The notes beneath the pieces are model-generated. The model was given only the letters and a program-made list of their open reading frames with translations. It was not told the origin of the DNA and did no database searches. Below are positions 53,259-61,802 of a stretch of DNA of 64,000 nucleotides, piece by piece. The stretch covers positions 248,001 to 312,000 of the forward strand of contig NZ_JAPDRH010000002.1 in the NCBI RefSeq assembly GCF_040706555.1. The letters are read 5' to 3'. This DNA comes from Lentisalinibacter salinarum. GTDB lineage: Bacteria > Pseudomonadota > Gammaproteobacteria > Steroidobacterales > Woeseiaceae. A program made the position numbers and the translations under genes. Every line of letters begins with the position of its first letter. The stretch's first letter is position 1.

Positions 53259-54733
53259 TCTGGCGCGGACGCATCGGCGCGCCCGTCCAGCGCCCCGGCC
53301 GTCTCGCGGATGACCTCGACGGCCAGATCCACCTCGCGCCGGTGGGTGCGCACGTTCAGGATGGCCAGCCGCAGCACGTTGTGCCCGCCGAGGCGCGTCG
53401 TGGACAGGTAGATGCGGCCGTCCGCCTGGATGCGTTCCGCCAGTCGTCGGTTGAACGCGTCGGCGTCGCCCTCCTCGGGCACGTAGCGGAATACGACGAT
53501 GGACAGGTCCGGCTCCGGTCCCACCTCGAAGCCGGGCAGCCCCGTCATGCGTGCATGGAAGTAGCGGGCGAGCAGCAGCTTCTCCTCGAGCGCAGCGCGG
53601 AAGGCGTCCACGCCGGCGAGCTTCAGCGGCAGCCACAGACGCAGCGCGCGGAAGTGGCGGCTCAGCTCCGGCGAGGCTGCCGCCGGCGAGAGTTCCATGG
53701 CCTCGCCGAAGCCGCCCGTGTCCTGCATGTAGTTCGCAGTATAGGTATAGGCCTGCCGCAGCTTCTCGCCGTCGCGCACCAGCACCAGCCCGGTGCCGAA
53801 CGGCAGGAACAGGCCCTTGTGGGGGTCGAGCACGAGGGAGTCGGCCCGCTCCATGCCGGCCAGACGGCGCCGCCCGTCCTCCGTCAGCGCGAACGCGGCG
53901 CCGTAGGCGCCGTCCACGTGCAGCCACAGCCGTTCCCGTTCGGTGACGTCCGCGATGGCCGGCAGCGGATCCACCGCACCGGTATCCGTGGTACCGGCGG
54001 AGGCGACGACCAGCCAGGGGCGCAGGCCGTCGGCGCGGTCCTGCGCGAGCTGCGCCTCCAGCGCGGCGACGTCCATTCGGTAGCGTGCATCCAGCGGGAT
54101 GCGCCGCTGCACGCACTCGCCGACGCCGGCGATGGCCAGCGCCTTGTCGACGCAGTGGTGAGTCTGGGCCGTGAGGTAGACCGCCGTGCGTTCGACGTCC
54201 CGCGCCCGGACGGCGCAGGCCTGCCGCGCCGTCACGATCGCCGACAGGATGGCGATGCTGCCGCCGGACGTGAGGTCTCCGGCGGCGGATTCCGGATAGC
54301 CGATGAAATCGGCCACCCAGCGCAGCAGGCGGCGCTCCATTCTGACGGCGCCCGGGCTGGCGTAGGTCACCCCGGCGTACGGATTCGTCACCGCCGCAAG
54401 GTAGTCGCCGAGCGCCGCGGCGTACAGCCCGCTGCCCGGGATGAAGCCGAAGAAGCGGCCCACGGTCTCGTTCACGCCGGGCCGCTCGACCCCTCGGGCA
54501 TAGGCGGCGAGTACGGGGTCGAGCGGCGCCGGCTCATCGCCGAACGGCTCGTCGAGCAGCGCGAGGTCGGCGGGGTCCGGCGTCGTGTAGGCGGGCATGG
54601 TACCCAGCCGCGTCAGATAGTCTTCCGCACGCTCGTTGACGGCGGTCAGGAGTTCGCCGCGTTCTTCGGCGGACGGGTGCAGCGCGGCGGCACGTGCCTC
54701 CAGCGCAGCGAGCTTGTCTGCGTCGATCGGCAT
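53255..54733 (-). CDS. PLP-dependent group II decarboxylase
   Basis: A 492-residue aminotransferase-fold decarboxylase of the aromatic-L-amino-acid/glutamate decarboxylase group. Pyridoxal-phosphate lysine is in DSLVLDPHKGLFLPFGTG; DLTSGGSIAILSAIVTARQA, LTAQTHHCVDKALAIAG, and WLVVASAGTTDTGAVDPLPAIADVTERERLWLHVDGAYGAAF (cofactor Asp) agree. The substrate could be DOPA/5-HTP/tyrosine-like or another amino acid; the sequence alone does not settle it. A small membrane-protein gene lies 9 bp upstream and may be co-transcribed. Confidence 0.92.
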   Translation of the reverse strand: MPIDADKLAALEARAAALHPSAEERGELLTAVNERAEDYLTRLGTMPAYTTPDPADLALLDEPFGDEPAPLDPVLAAYARGVERPGVNETVGRFFGFIPGSGLYAAALGDYLAAVTNPYAGVTYASPGAVRMERRLLRWVADFIGYPESAAGDLTSGGSIAILSAIVTARQACAVRARDVERTAVYLTAQTHHCVDKALAIAGVGECVQRRIPLDARYRMDVAALEAQLAQDRADGLRPWLVVASAGTTDTGAVDPLPAIADVTERERLWLHVDGAYGAAFALTEDGRRRLAGMERADSLVLDPHKGLFLPFGTGLVLVRDGEKLRQAYTYTANYMQDTGGFGEAMELSPAAASPELSRHFRALRLWLPLKLAGVDAFRAALEEKLLLARYFHARMTGLPGFEVGPEPDLSIVVFRYVPEEGDADAFNRRLAERIQADGRIYLSTTRLGGHNVLRLAILNVRTHRREVDLAVEVIRETAGALDGRADASAPD

Positions 54734-54742
54734 ACGTGAATG

Positions 54743-54916
54743 CTAACGTGCCCCGGTATCCGGAGTCGGAGATTCCGCCGGCGGCGTATCCTCTTGCGCA
54801 GATTCCTGCTGGCTGCGCTCCTGCACCGCCTCCTCCAGTGCTCGCTGCAGCCCGATGAGAGCGAGCAGCGCCAGCAGCGAAAGAACGACCACCATCAACA
54901 GCAATCTGGAATTCAT
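54743..54916 (-). CDS. Small single-helix membrane protein (57 aa)
   Basis: A 57-residue open frame: MNSRLLLMVVVLSLLALLAL forms one transmembrane helix, followed by an amphipathic LQRALEEAVQERSQQ helix and an acidic/Pro-rich tail ending PDTGAR. It starts at an ATG, ends 9 bp before the decarboxylase start on the same strand, and would otherwise leave a gap of about 270 bp. No family is recognised and the ribosome-binding site is weak, so the call is tentative. Confidence 0.5.
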   Translation of the reverse strand: MNSRLLLMVVVLSLLALLALIGLQRALEEAVQERSQQESAQEDTPPAESPTPDTGAR

Positions 54917-55003
54917 GCTTCGAGTTTACCGTTTGCGCGAACTGGCGACTGCCCTAGAATCGACGGACATACCGTAAACCCGCGAGACGGAACGAGGAAT
55001 ACC

Positions 55004-55936
55004 ATGAAGAATTACCTTCTGTTGCCCGCCGCCCTGCTGCTTGCCGCCTGCGGCCAGCCCGAAGAGGCCTCGGCGCCCGCCACCGCGCCGGCCGGCGAGC
55101 CAAAAGCGACAGCGGAGACGGCGTCACCCGAGCCCGCAACGAAGCCCGCGCCCGAACGCCTGGCGGAGATCCTGGGGGCCCAGCCAGAGGAGGTGCAGGC
55201 CCGCTACGAGTACCGCCATCCGCAGGAAACGCTCGAGTTCTTCGGCATCGAACCCGGGATGACAGTGGTAGAGGCGCTGCCCGGCGGCGGCTGGTACACG
55301 AAGATCCTGCTGCCCTATCTGGGCGCGGACGGCCGGCTCATCGGCGCCGACTACGCACTGGAGATGTTCCCGCTGTTCGGCTTCTTCAGCGACGAGCAGA
55401 TCAAGAAGAAGGAAACCTGGGTGGAGGACTGGACCGCCCAGGCGGAAGGCTGGGCCGGCGATGACGGCGCCGCGGTCTCGGCCTTCGTGCTCGGCTCGCT
55501 GCCCGGGGAGATGAAGGGAACGGCGGATGCGATGCTGTTCATCCGCGCCCTGCACAACCTCGCCCGCTTCGAGGACGAAGGCGGTTACCTGACGGCCGCG
55601 CTCGCCGATGCGTACGCGGTGCTGAAGCCGGGCGGCGTCGTGGGCGTCGTCCAGCACGAAGCAAGGCCGGACATGCCCGACGAGTGGGCGGACGGCAGCG
55701 CCGGTTACCTCAAGCAGGCGTTCGTCATCAACGCCTTCGAGGAAGCCGGCTTCGAACTGGCCGCCGAGAGCGACATCAATGCGAACCCGGCCGACCAGCC
55801 GACCGCCGAAGACGTGGTGTGGCGGCTGCCGCCGACGCTGGCCACGAGCCGGGAAGACCCGGAACTGCGCGAACAGCTGCAGGCCGTCGGCGAATCGAAC
55901 CGCATGACGCTGCTGTTCCGCAAGCCGGCGGAGTAA
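55004..55936 (+). CDS. Lipoprotein-type class I SAM-dependent methyltransferase
   Basis: A 310-residue protein with a lipoprotein signal (MKNYLLLPAALLLAACGQPE, lipobox LAAC), an Ala/Pro/Glu-rich linker to about residue 45, then a Rossmann methyltransferase fold: TLEFFGIEPGMTVVEALPGGGWYTKILLPYLGADGRLIGADY (motif I and the strand-2 region), ADAMLFIRALHNLARFEDEGGYLTAALADAYAVLKPGGVVGVVQHEARPD (motifs IV-V). It matches the group of predicted exported methyltransferases (COG4798-like). SAM is not normally expected in the periplasm, so catalytic use there is uncertain. GAGGAAT precedes the ATG. Single gene followed by REP elements. Confidence 0.85.
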   Translation: MKNYLLLPAALLLAACGQPEEASAPATAPAGEPKATAETASPEPATKPAPERLAEILGAQPEEVQARYEYRHPQETLEFFGIEPGMTVVEALPGGGWYTKILLPYLGADGRLIGADYALEMFPLFGFFSDEQIKKKETWVEDWTAQAEGWAGDDGAAVSAFVLGSLPGEMKGTADAMLFIRALHNLARFEDEGGYLTAALADAYAVLKPGGVVGVVQHEARPDMPDEWADGSAGYLKQAFVINAFEEAGFELAAESDINANPADQPTAEDVVWRLPPTLATSREDPELREQLQAVGESNRMTLLFRKPAE

Positions 55937-55941
55937 TCCAC

Positions 55942-56030
55942 GTAGGAGGGGCTTCAGCCCCGATTCCTCAGGACAATCGGGCCTGAAGGCCCTCCTACAT
56001 GTTCGGGGTCGGGCCTGAAGGCCCTCCTAC
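55942..56030. repeat. Cluster of three REP-like palindromes
   Basis: First arm GTAGGAGGGGCTTCAGCCCC (compensatory C/G changes keep the hairpin), second arm in inverse orientation ending 55998, and a third inverse copy at 56009-56030. The third copy's GTAG head, read on the minus strand, supplies the TAG stop (56027-56029) of the 1347-residue protein. The cluster fills the gap between two convergent genes and may terminate both. Confidence 0.85.
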
Positions 56031-59000
56031 GTTGTTACGCGGCCGCGCCAGATGCCGCCTCGGCTGAAGGCATGCCAGGCCCAGGGCAGCCAGCGCATGA
56101 GGGCGAACGCCAGCCACAGCGCCCACAGCAGTATGGCGACCTTGTAGATCCACAGCGGCAGCGAGACGATGCCCGCCGCGGGCAGCGCGCCGTCGCTGCG
56201 GTCCTGGAACCAGTTCATCTGGTAGCCGAACGAGCCGTTGCCCATGATGTGCATGTCCGGCGTCCCCAGCAGCCCGACCGGGATGCTGAGCACGAGCGCC
56301 GCGATTGCCGCCACCGACAGGACGCCCACAGCCGCCTGCTTGGCCCGGAATTCGTTGTCGGCAACGTCGTCGGCCCAGCGCTCCCTCCAGCCCATGGCCA
56401 GCAGCCAGCCTGCGACCAGCGCGTAGGTCGGCCAGGCGAACGTACTGAAACCGAGACCGAGCAGGAACCAGTGGCGGGTCTTCAGTGGCGTGAGGCGCAT
56501 CCGGCCGAGCGCTGCCGCGACGAGGACCAGCGCCGCCAGCGCCGGCCAGTAGAGCACGGCGGGCCCGACGATCGGACCGCTGGTGCCCAGCAGCCAGCGG
56601 TTGCGCGGCATCTCGGCGCTGACGGAGATATTCGAGACCGGCGCCGCGAGATCCACCGCGGGAATCTCCGCGCGACGGTCCATCGCGATGTCCTGCCGCC
56701 ACGACATCTGCACGGCGTGGCTGCCGGGGAGCGTCGGGATACGTACCACGTCGTCGGGCGCGGGGACCGGCAACTCGCTGCCGTCCTGCTGCAGGCGGGT
56801 CACTTCCGCCCCGGCCGGCAGCGTGATGACATGGGGGCCGCCCAGCGACGAGCGATAGTCGAACTCCATCGTCGTCTCCGCAGAACGGGCACCGTAACGG
56901 GTGTGCATCGACACACGGTCCACGGCCAGCAGCGCGCCGTCGACGGCATCCGGCCGGCTGATCTCCACCGTCAGCGCCTCGCCGGGCAGCGGCAGGAACA
57001 CGGGTTGCCAGACCTGATCGCCGGTCTCGTACACGGGCACGCCGTCCAGGGTGGCGTGCCACGGACTGCCCACCCGGAACTGCCAGCGTTCGCTCCAGGG
57101 CGCATCCCCGGGCGCACGCAGGGTCAGTGACTCCGAGCGGTCCAGCGAGGAACGCCAGACGATACCGTCCTGACCGCTGCCGAGCGCCACCTGTACGCGC
57201 CCGCCCTCCACGGCGATCCCGTCCGTGACCACGGACTCGCCCGGCAGCAGCGGAATCTCGGCGTTGATGGCCCCTTCCGCCGGTGCCACTCGGGTGACGC
57301 GGGTCGTGACCGACCAGTCGAGACCCAGCGTGACGGTGCGCGCGACGCGCAGGTAATCGGGGAACCGCCCGCCTTCGAGGGCGGGCTCCGCGGCCTCCTC
57401 TGCCGGCCGGTCGCGGCGCAGCTCGAGGGCATCCGCCACCAGCCGCTCGCCGCGCAGCCCGGCAACCACCCAACCGCTCGCCTGCACGCTGAGACGTTTC
57501 GGCACCAGGGGGAACGCGATCTGCACCCGCTCGGCATCCGGCAGCCGGCCGCCGAGCGCTACACGATGCACACCCGCTTCCACGGCCAGCCACAGCGTGC
57601 CGTCCGGATGCCGCAACACCTGCCCGGGCGACTGCCCGTCGACGGTCACGGTACCGGGCAGCCAGCCCTGTTCCGAGCCCGGCACCGGCACGGCTACGGC
57701 CTCCAGCGCATTGACGACCAGCAGGATCTCGAGCCGGTCTCCGGTCGCCACCACGCCGGCCGAGTCGATCACGGCACAGTCGGGCACGCACTCCGGCGCT
57801 GCCAGCAGCCGCTGACGCAGCTCCTCCAGCAATACCGGTGACGGCGTCTCCGCGCGCAGGTCGCCCGGCATCGATGCGGCCAGCATCACGCTCAGCATCG
57901 CCAGCGGCAAGGCCGCGCCCGCGGATCCGCCGACCGGCTGGCGCAGCTTTCGCAGGGCCTCGATCGTGTCGCGCCCGACCCACCACAGCACGGCCAGTCC
58001 AAGTCCCAGCATGAGCACGCGCCACAGCGCGACGGCCCAGCGGGGCAGAATCACCAGGCGCATCGTCTGTCCAGGCTCCACCGGCCCGCTCCAGCGCAGC
58101 GGGTAGGTGTTCCAGCGCCAGTCCGGGATGCCCGGACCGGTCTGGACCCGTGCACCCGGCGCGTAGCGCTGCTCGATGGCCGGTCGCGTCGGCGCGGCGA
58201 CCGGCGGCGGGCCGGCAGCGACCTGGCCGCTTGCCTTGAGCGCGTCGGCGGCGACCCGCGATTCCGCCGTTTCTTTCATTTCCATGACCGTCCGGGCCGG
58301 CGCGGCCGCAGGCAGCCGCGCCGGTGCATAGGCCGCCGACGCCTCGAGCTGGGGATACAGGGTGTAGCGGATCTGGTTCACGGCGAACGGCACGAACAGG
58401 AGCGCCAGCGCCGCCATGCTGCCGTGACGGTACCAGCGGGCGAGCTGACGCAGCCGTCCCTCCGGCGCCGCCCGCGCCAGCGCGACCGCGGTGAGCAGAT
58501 TCAGGAGCAGCCAGGAGAAGACGGGCAGGTCCTGATGGATCAGCACCAGCGTGACCAGGGCCACGGCGCCGGCCCAACGGCCATAGAGCTTGCCCGCGGC
58601 GGCGGCCGCCAGCAGCACGACGAACAGGTCGAGGAGCCGCCAGCGGCTCAGCCAGGCGCCGGGCGCGCTGTCGGCGCCGACGGCGGCACCCAGCCGGTAG
58701 CCCGGCGGCAGGTGTACCGTCGCACTCAGGCTGGTCAGCCGCTGCGACCACCCGGTGACCGGGACACCGGCCGCACCGGGCAGTCGGCTGAGCGCCTGCA
58801 GTGAGACGTCGCGCTCGCGCCATTCCACCCCGCGCGCGTCGCCGTCAGGATCGTGGGTGACCAGCAGGGCGTCACCGCGTCCATCGCGCGCACCGAGGAG
58901 CTGCCACGGGGGCGCCAGATCCAGACGCCAGTCCCGCTGCATCGTGCCGTGCACCTGGTCCAGCGCGGTGAATCCCTCGCCGTCGAAGTCGAGCCACAGC

Positions 59001-60070
59001 TGGCGTTCCACACTGAGCGCGGTGTCGCCGGGCAGCCCACCCCGGCGGCGCTGTTCCAGCGTGAACGCATCGCCGCCGGCGACAGCGAACGCCGGCAGCG
59101 CGCCCCAGGCGGCAGGCACACCGGCCTGTCCCGGATCGACAGTGGTCATGCCCACCGGCACCGCGATGCGCAGGCGTTCGTCGGCCCGGTAACTCCATAT
59201 CTCCGTGCCGGGCCAGGCACTGCCGGCGGACGGCCGTGGAATCTCTTCCACCAGGGTGTCCGAGCGGCCGACCAGCTCCACCGTCCAGCGGCCCGGGCCG
59301 ACCTGCAGCGTGAGCGTGCCGTCCGCATCCACGCGGGCGGGCATCGGCGCGGTCAGCGACTGGGGCACGAAACCGGCCGGCAGCACCGGCCCCAGGGTCA
59401 CTTCCCGGACCCGGCCGGCTGCCTCCAGCTGCAGGCGCGTGGTCAGCCGGCTCGGCACCGCGTCTTCTACGAGCCGATACACCTGGATGCCGAGCGCATC
59501 CTCCCGCGGCGACGCACCCTGATCCCGTGCCAGGAACAGGGTGTCGTCGTCACGCCGCGGCTGCAGCACCGGCTCGCCGTCGACGGTCAGGGCCAGCAGG
59601 CCGGTCTCCGTGGGTATCGCGAGCGTTCGCGGCCGGCCCTGCCAGTCGAAGCGCCCGCCGATCCAGTAGCGGCCGGGGGCCAGCCGGAGCACCGGGCGGG
59701 CATCGTGTTCGAAAACGGTGGCGGGACGTCCGTCGACTTCGACGAGGGCGGGCCAGTGCTCGGCGTCTCCCGGCAGCGGCACCCACTGCTCGGCGGCAAC
59801 GACCTCCCACAATTGCTCGAACCGGGCACCGCGGCCATCCACCTCGAGCCGGAGCGTGCCGGGCCAGGCACAGCGGAAGTCCGACTCGGCCTGCGCTCGT
59901 GTGCCGAGCAGGAAAGGACACTCCCGGTACTCGCTGCCCCGGGTCACCCAGGGCACCCAGTCCCGCAGGTCCTGAGGTACCCAGGCCGGAGCGGCGGTCG
60001 CCGCGGCCGCGGGGAGGAAAGCGGCCGAGGCCGCCACAAACAGCAAACAAACCCGCAGCCGCATCCTCAT
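56027..60070 (-). CDS. Large membrane protein of unknown function (1347 aa)
   Basis: I do not recognise a characterised family. A signal peptide (MRMRLRVCLLFVAASAAFLPAAAATAAPAW) precedes a beta-rich periplasmic region (about 30-475), then a cluster of hydrophobic helices (about 480-590), another hydrophobic pair (about 680-735, WAVALWRVLMLGLGLAVLWWVGRDTI and LPLAMLSVMLAASMPG), a second beta-rich periplasmic region (about 740-1185) and five or six C-terminal transmembrane helices (about 1190-1335). Cysteines are few. Both periplasmic parts contain many short W-, R- and G-containing strands, as in carbohydrate- or peptide-binding beta sandwiches. It is alone in its unit between two REP clusters. 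The start has GGAAGG upstream; an ATG two codons later is possible. Confidence 0.85.
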   Translation of the reverse strand: MRMRLRVCLLFVAASAAFLPAAAATAAPAWVPQDLRDWVPWVTRGSEYRECPFLLGTRAQAESDFRCAWPGTLRLEVDGRGARFEQLWEVVAAEQWVPLPGDAEHWPALVEVDGRPATVFEHDARPVLRLAPGRYWIGGRFDWQGRPRTLAIPTETGLLALTVDGEPVLQPRRDDDTLFLARDQGASPREDALGIQVYRLVEDAVPSRLTTRLQLEAAGRVREVTLGPVLPAGFVPQSLTAPMPARVDADGTLTLQVGPGRWTVELVGRSDTLVEEIPRPSAGSAWPGTEIWSYRADERLRIAVPVGMTTVDPGQAGVPAAWGALPAFAVAGGDAFTLEQRRRGGLPGDTALSVERQLWLDFDGEGFTALDQVHGTMQRDWRLDLAPPWQLLGARDGRGDALLVTHDPDGDARGVEWRERDVSLQALSRLPGAAGVPVTGWSQRLTSLSATVHLPPGYRLGAAVGADSAPGAWLSRWRLLDLFVVLLAAAAAGKLYGRWAGAVALVTLVLIHQDLPVFSWLLLNLLTAVALARAAPEGRLRQLARWYRHGSMAALALLFVPFAVNQIRYTLYPQLEASAAYAPARLPAAAPARTVMEMKETAESRVAADALKASGQVAAGPPPVAAPTRPAIEQRYAPGARVQTGPGIPDWRWNTYPLRWSGPVEPGQTMRLVILPRWAVALWRVLMLGLGLAVLWWVGRDTIEALRKLRQPVGGSAGAALPLAMLSVMLAASMPGDLRAETPSPVLLEELRQRLLAAPECVPDCAVIDSAGVVATGDRLEILLVVNALEAVAVPVPGSEQGWLPGTVTVDGQSPGQVLRHPDGTLWLAVEAGVHRVALGGRLPDAERVQIAFPLVPKRLSVQASGWVVAGLRGERLVADALELRRDRPAEEAAEPALEGGRFPDYLRVARTVTLGLDWSVTTRVTRVAPAEGAINAEIPLLPGESVVTDGIAVEGGRVQVALGSGQDGIVWRSSLDRSESLTLRAPGDAPWSERWQFRVGSPWHATLDGVPVYETGDQVWQPVFLPLPGEALTVEISRPDAVDGALLAVDRVSMHTRYGARSAETTMEFDYRSSLGGPHVITLPAGAEVTRLQQDGSELPVPAPDDVVRIPTLPGSHAVQMSWRQDIAMDRRAEIPAVDLAAPVSNISVSAEMPRNRWLLGTSGPIVGPAVLYWPALAALVLVAAALGRMRLTPLKTRHWFLLGLGFSTFAWPTYALVAGWLLAMGWRERWADDVADNEFRAKQAAVGVLSVAAIAALVLSIPVGLLGTPDMHIMGNGSFGYQMNWFQDRSDGALPAAGIVSLPLWIYKVAILLWALWLAFALMRWLPWAWHAFSRGGIWRGRVTT

Positions 60071-60168
60071 GCCCTTCCTCCCATGATCTGGCGTAGTGCC
60101 AACGGCGCAGCCGCCGCTCCGGGGTCACGAAGCGGCCTTCCGCGCGTGACCATATTCTACGCCGAACC
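60071..60168. promoter_or_regulatory. Upstream region of the 1347-residue protein gene
   Basis: About 100 bp between the start of the large membrane-protein gene and the composite REP element. It must carry that gene's promoter; I can see no convincing -35/-10 pair. Confidence 0.3.
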
Positions 60169-60411
60169 GTAGGAGGGCCTTCAGGCCCGATTCCCTTCTT
60201 TTCTGGCCGCCCTGCGGGGGTATACGGGTTGCGGGGTCGTCCGGGCCGACTGGAGCCATGACGGCGGGAAGGAGGCCCGGCCGAAGCGAAGGAGGACAGT
60301 ACGTCCGACTGAGCGTCCCCGCGACCCGTACCCGCCCGATGGCGTGCCGACGCCAAGAGAAAGCCAGACCGGCCTGACTGGAAGCCGGATCGGGCCTGAA
60401 GGCCCTCCTAC
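60169..60411. repeat. 243-bp composite element with 23-bp perfect terminal inverted REPs (MITE-like)
   Basis: The left terminus begins GTAGGAGGGCCTTCAGGCCC and the right terminus is its exact reverse complement over 23 bp. The roughly 200-bp interior has no credible gene but has its own imperfect inverted complementarity (GGGTATACGGGTTGCGGGG near 60215-60240 against CCCCGCGACCCGTACCC near 60317-60333), so the whole could fold into a long stem. This suggests a non-autonomous mobile or structured RNA-like element; no transposase lies in the window. Confidence 0.6.
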
Positions 60412-60418
60412 GCGGGGG

Positions 60419-61582
60419 TCAGTAGCGGAGGGAGGCGCAGACCAGGCGCTCGCCGGGGAGTTCTTCCGCCGGCAGCACCCGCACCTGACCGCCGTGCAGC
60501 CAAGTCTCCACTGCAGCGCGGTCGAGGAGGTCCTCTCTAGGCAGTTCGTCCCGGTGGCGTACCTCGTGGGCACCTTCGTCGACATAGCCCCAGTCTTCCC
60601 GGTCGCCGGCGACGACGATCTCGCTGACGCGTCCTTCCAGCGCGGCGAGCAGGGCTTGATCGGTGCTGTCGGTCGCGCTGCCGCTGCCCGCCGCATCGGC
60701 CAGAGCCGCGGCGGCGTCCCGATCGTCCTGCTTGTGGCGGCGTTCCACCAGATCCCTGGCGCGCTCGTGCAGCTGCGCCGCAGAGAGATGTTCCACGTTG
60801 CCGTGCAGCTCGTCTTCCAGTATGACCGGGAGATCCGTCACCTGCCGGTACAGGGCGAGCAGCGACTCCACGCCGGCCAGGACCAGCGATGCTTCGCGGT
60901 CCGGCAGGAGATCCTGCACCGCCTGATCGACCTCGCGCAGGAAGCGCTTCAGCTCCGGCGTCACGTCGTCCTTGCCGCCACCATGGGTGTGATAGATAGC
61001 CTCCGAGCTGCCACGATGCCCGGCGTGGTGCTGCAGGTTGGGCTCGGTCAGATCGTGTCCCGCCGACTCCTCCAGCGAGCGGGGAGCCCGGCCGGCGAGA
61101 TCCAGCGGCCGCAGACCATCATGGTCGCCCGCGAACAGTCGCACGTCGTTTTGGCTGATGGCCAGCACCGCGAACGAGTCGGGCAGGCTCTTCGCCTCCA
61201 ACACCGGTTTCAGATGGAAACGCCAGCCGACTACGGTCAGCTCCCGCGGTCGTTGCGCCAGCGCGATACGGGTCAGGCCGCTGCCCGTGGTGTATGCCGC
61301 CAGGCCGCCGTCCAGTGGCTCCGCGGGCCAGAACGTGCCGGCGTCGCGTGCCTCGACCAGCGGCCGGAGCACGGCGGCGCGGCGCCGATCGTCCAGGCCA
61401 AGAGCCTGCAACTGGCCGTCTGCCTCGGCGATGCGGTTCTTCAGGCGTATCTCGTTCTCCTGCCGCTCGGAGGGCAGAGCCGTCGACGGGACGATGACGC
61501 TGACATGAGGCGTCTCGCCGCGGTCCGCGGCGATCTCGCGTAAAGCGCCGTCGTCCGGCGCTGTGATGTAGTTGTCAGTCAC
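60419..61582 (-). CDS. baeRF-family protein (archaeo-eukaryotic release factor-like)
   Basis: A 387-residue soluble protein of the bacterial archaeo-eukaryotic release factor (baeRF) family. Supporting segments are FAVLAISQNDVRLFAGDHDGLRPLDL, HGGGKDDVTPELKRFLREVDQAVQDLLPDREASLVLAGVESLLALYRQVTDLPVILEDELHGNVEHLSAAQLHERA, and a C-terminal VSEIVVAGDREDWGY...VETWLHGGQVRVLPAEELPGE block like the eL30-type third domain. Family members are predicted to act at the ribosome in stress, but this is not proven. The start is a GTG. The dodecin gene lies 13 bp upstream on the same strand, so both are probably in one operon. Confidence 0.85.
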   Translation of the reverse strand: MTDNYITAPDDGALREIAADRGETPHVSVIVPSTALPSERQENEIRLKNRIAEADGQLQALGLDDRRRAAVLRPLVEARDAGTFWPAEPLDGGLAAYTTGSGLTRIALAQRPRELTVVGWRFHLKPVLEAKSLPDSFAVLAISQNDVRLFAGDHDGLRPLDLAGRAPRSLEESAGHDLTEPNLQHHAGHRGSSEAIYHTHGGGKDDVTPELKRFLREVDQAVQDLLPDREASLVLAGVESLLALYRQVTDLPVILEDELHGNVEHLSAAQLHERARDLVERRHKQDDRDAAAALADAAGSGSATDSTDQALLAALEGRVSEIVVAGDREDWGYVDEGAHEVRHRDELPREDLLDRAAVETWLHGGQVRVLPAEELPGERLVCASLRY

Positions 61583-61595
61583 TGGACGCGTGCGG

Positions 61596-61802
61596 CTATT
61601 TATCGTCCACGAGGAAGCTGACCTTCATCGCCACCCGGTACCCGGAGACCTTGTCGTTCTCCACGACGACCTTCTGCTCCTTGATCCAGGCCGACTGGAT
61701 GTTGTGGACGGTCTTGCTCGCCCGGGCGATGCCGTCATTGATGGCGTCTTCGAAGCTTTTCTTCGAATCGGACATGATCTCGGTCACTTTCACTACTGAC
61801 AT
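61596..61802 (-). CDS. Dodecin (flavin-binding)
   Basis: A 68-residue dodecin: VVKVTEIMSDSKKSFEDAINDGIARASKTVHNIQSAWIKEQKVVVENDKVSGYRVAMKVSFLVDD, with the conserved Trp-containing strand (SAWIKEQKV) that stacks on the flavin and the terminal VSFLVDD. Dodecins assemble as dodecamers and store or buffer riboflavin/FMN. AGGAG stands before the ATG. It is followed by the baeRF gene, an association that could reflect a common stress regulon. Confidence 0.96.
   Translation of the reverse strand: MSVVKVTEIMSDSKKSFEDAINDGIARASKTVHNIQSAWIKEQKVVVENDKVSGYRVAMKVSFLVDDK

Noticed and set aside
54740..55003. Upstream extension of the lipoprotein methyltransferase frame
   Set aside because: The ATG at 55004 has a ribosome-binding site and begins a proper lipoprotein signal; the extension is Arg-rich and antisense to the small membrane-protein frame.
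60181..60696. Minus-strand frame crossing the REP composite element
   Set aside because: Built from repeat DNA and antisense-frame reading of the baeRF gene; no coding signature.
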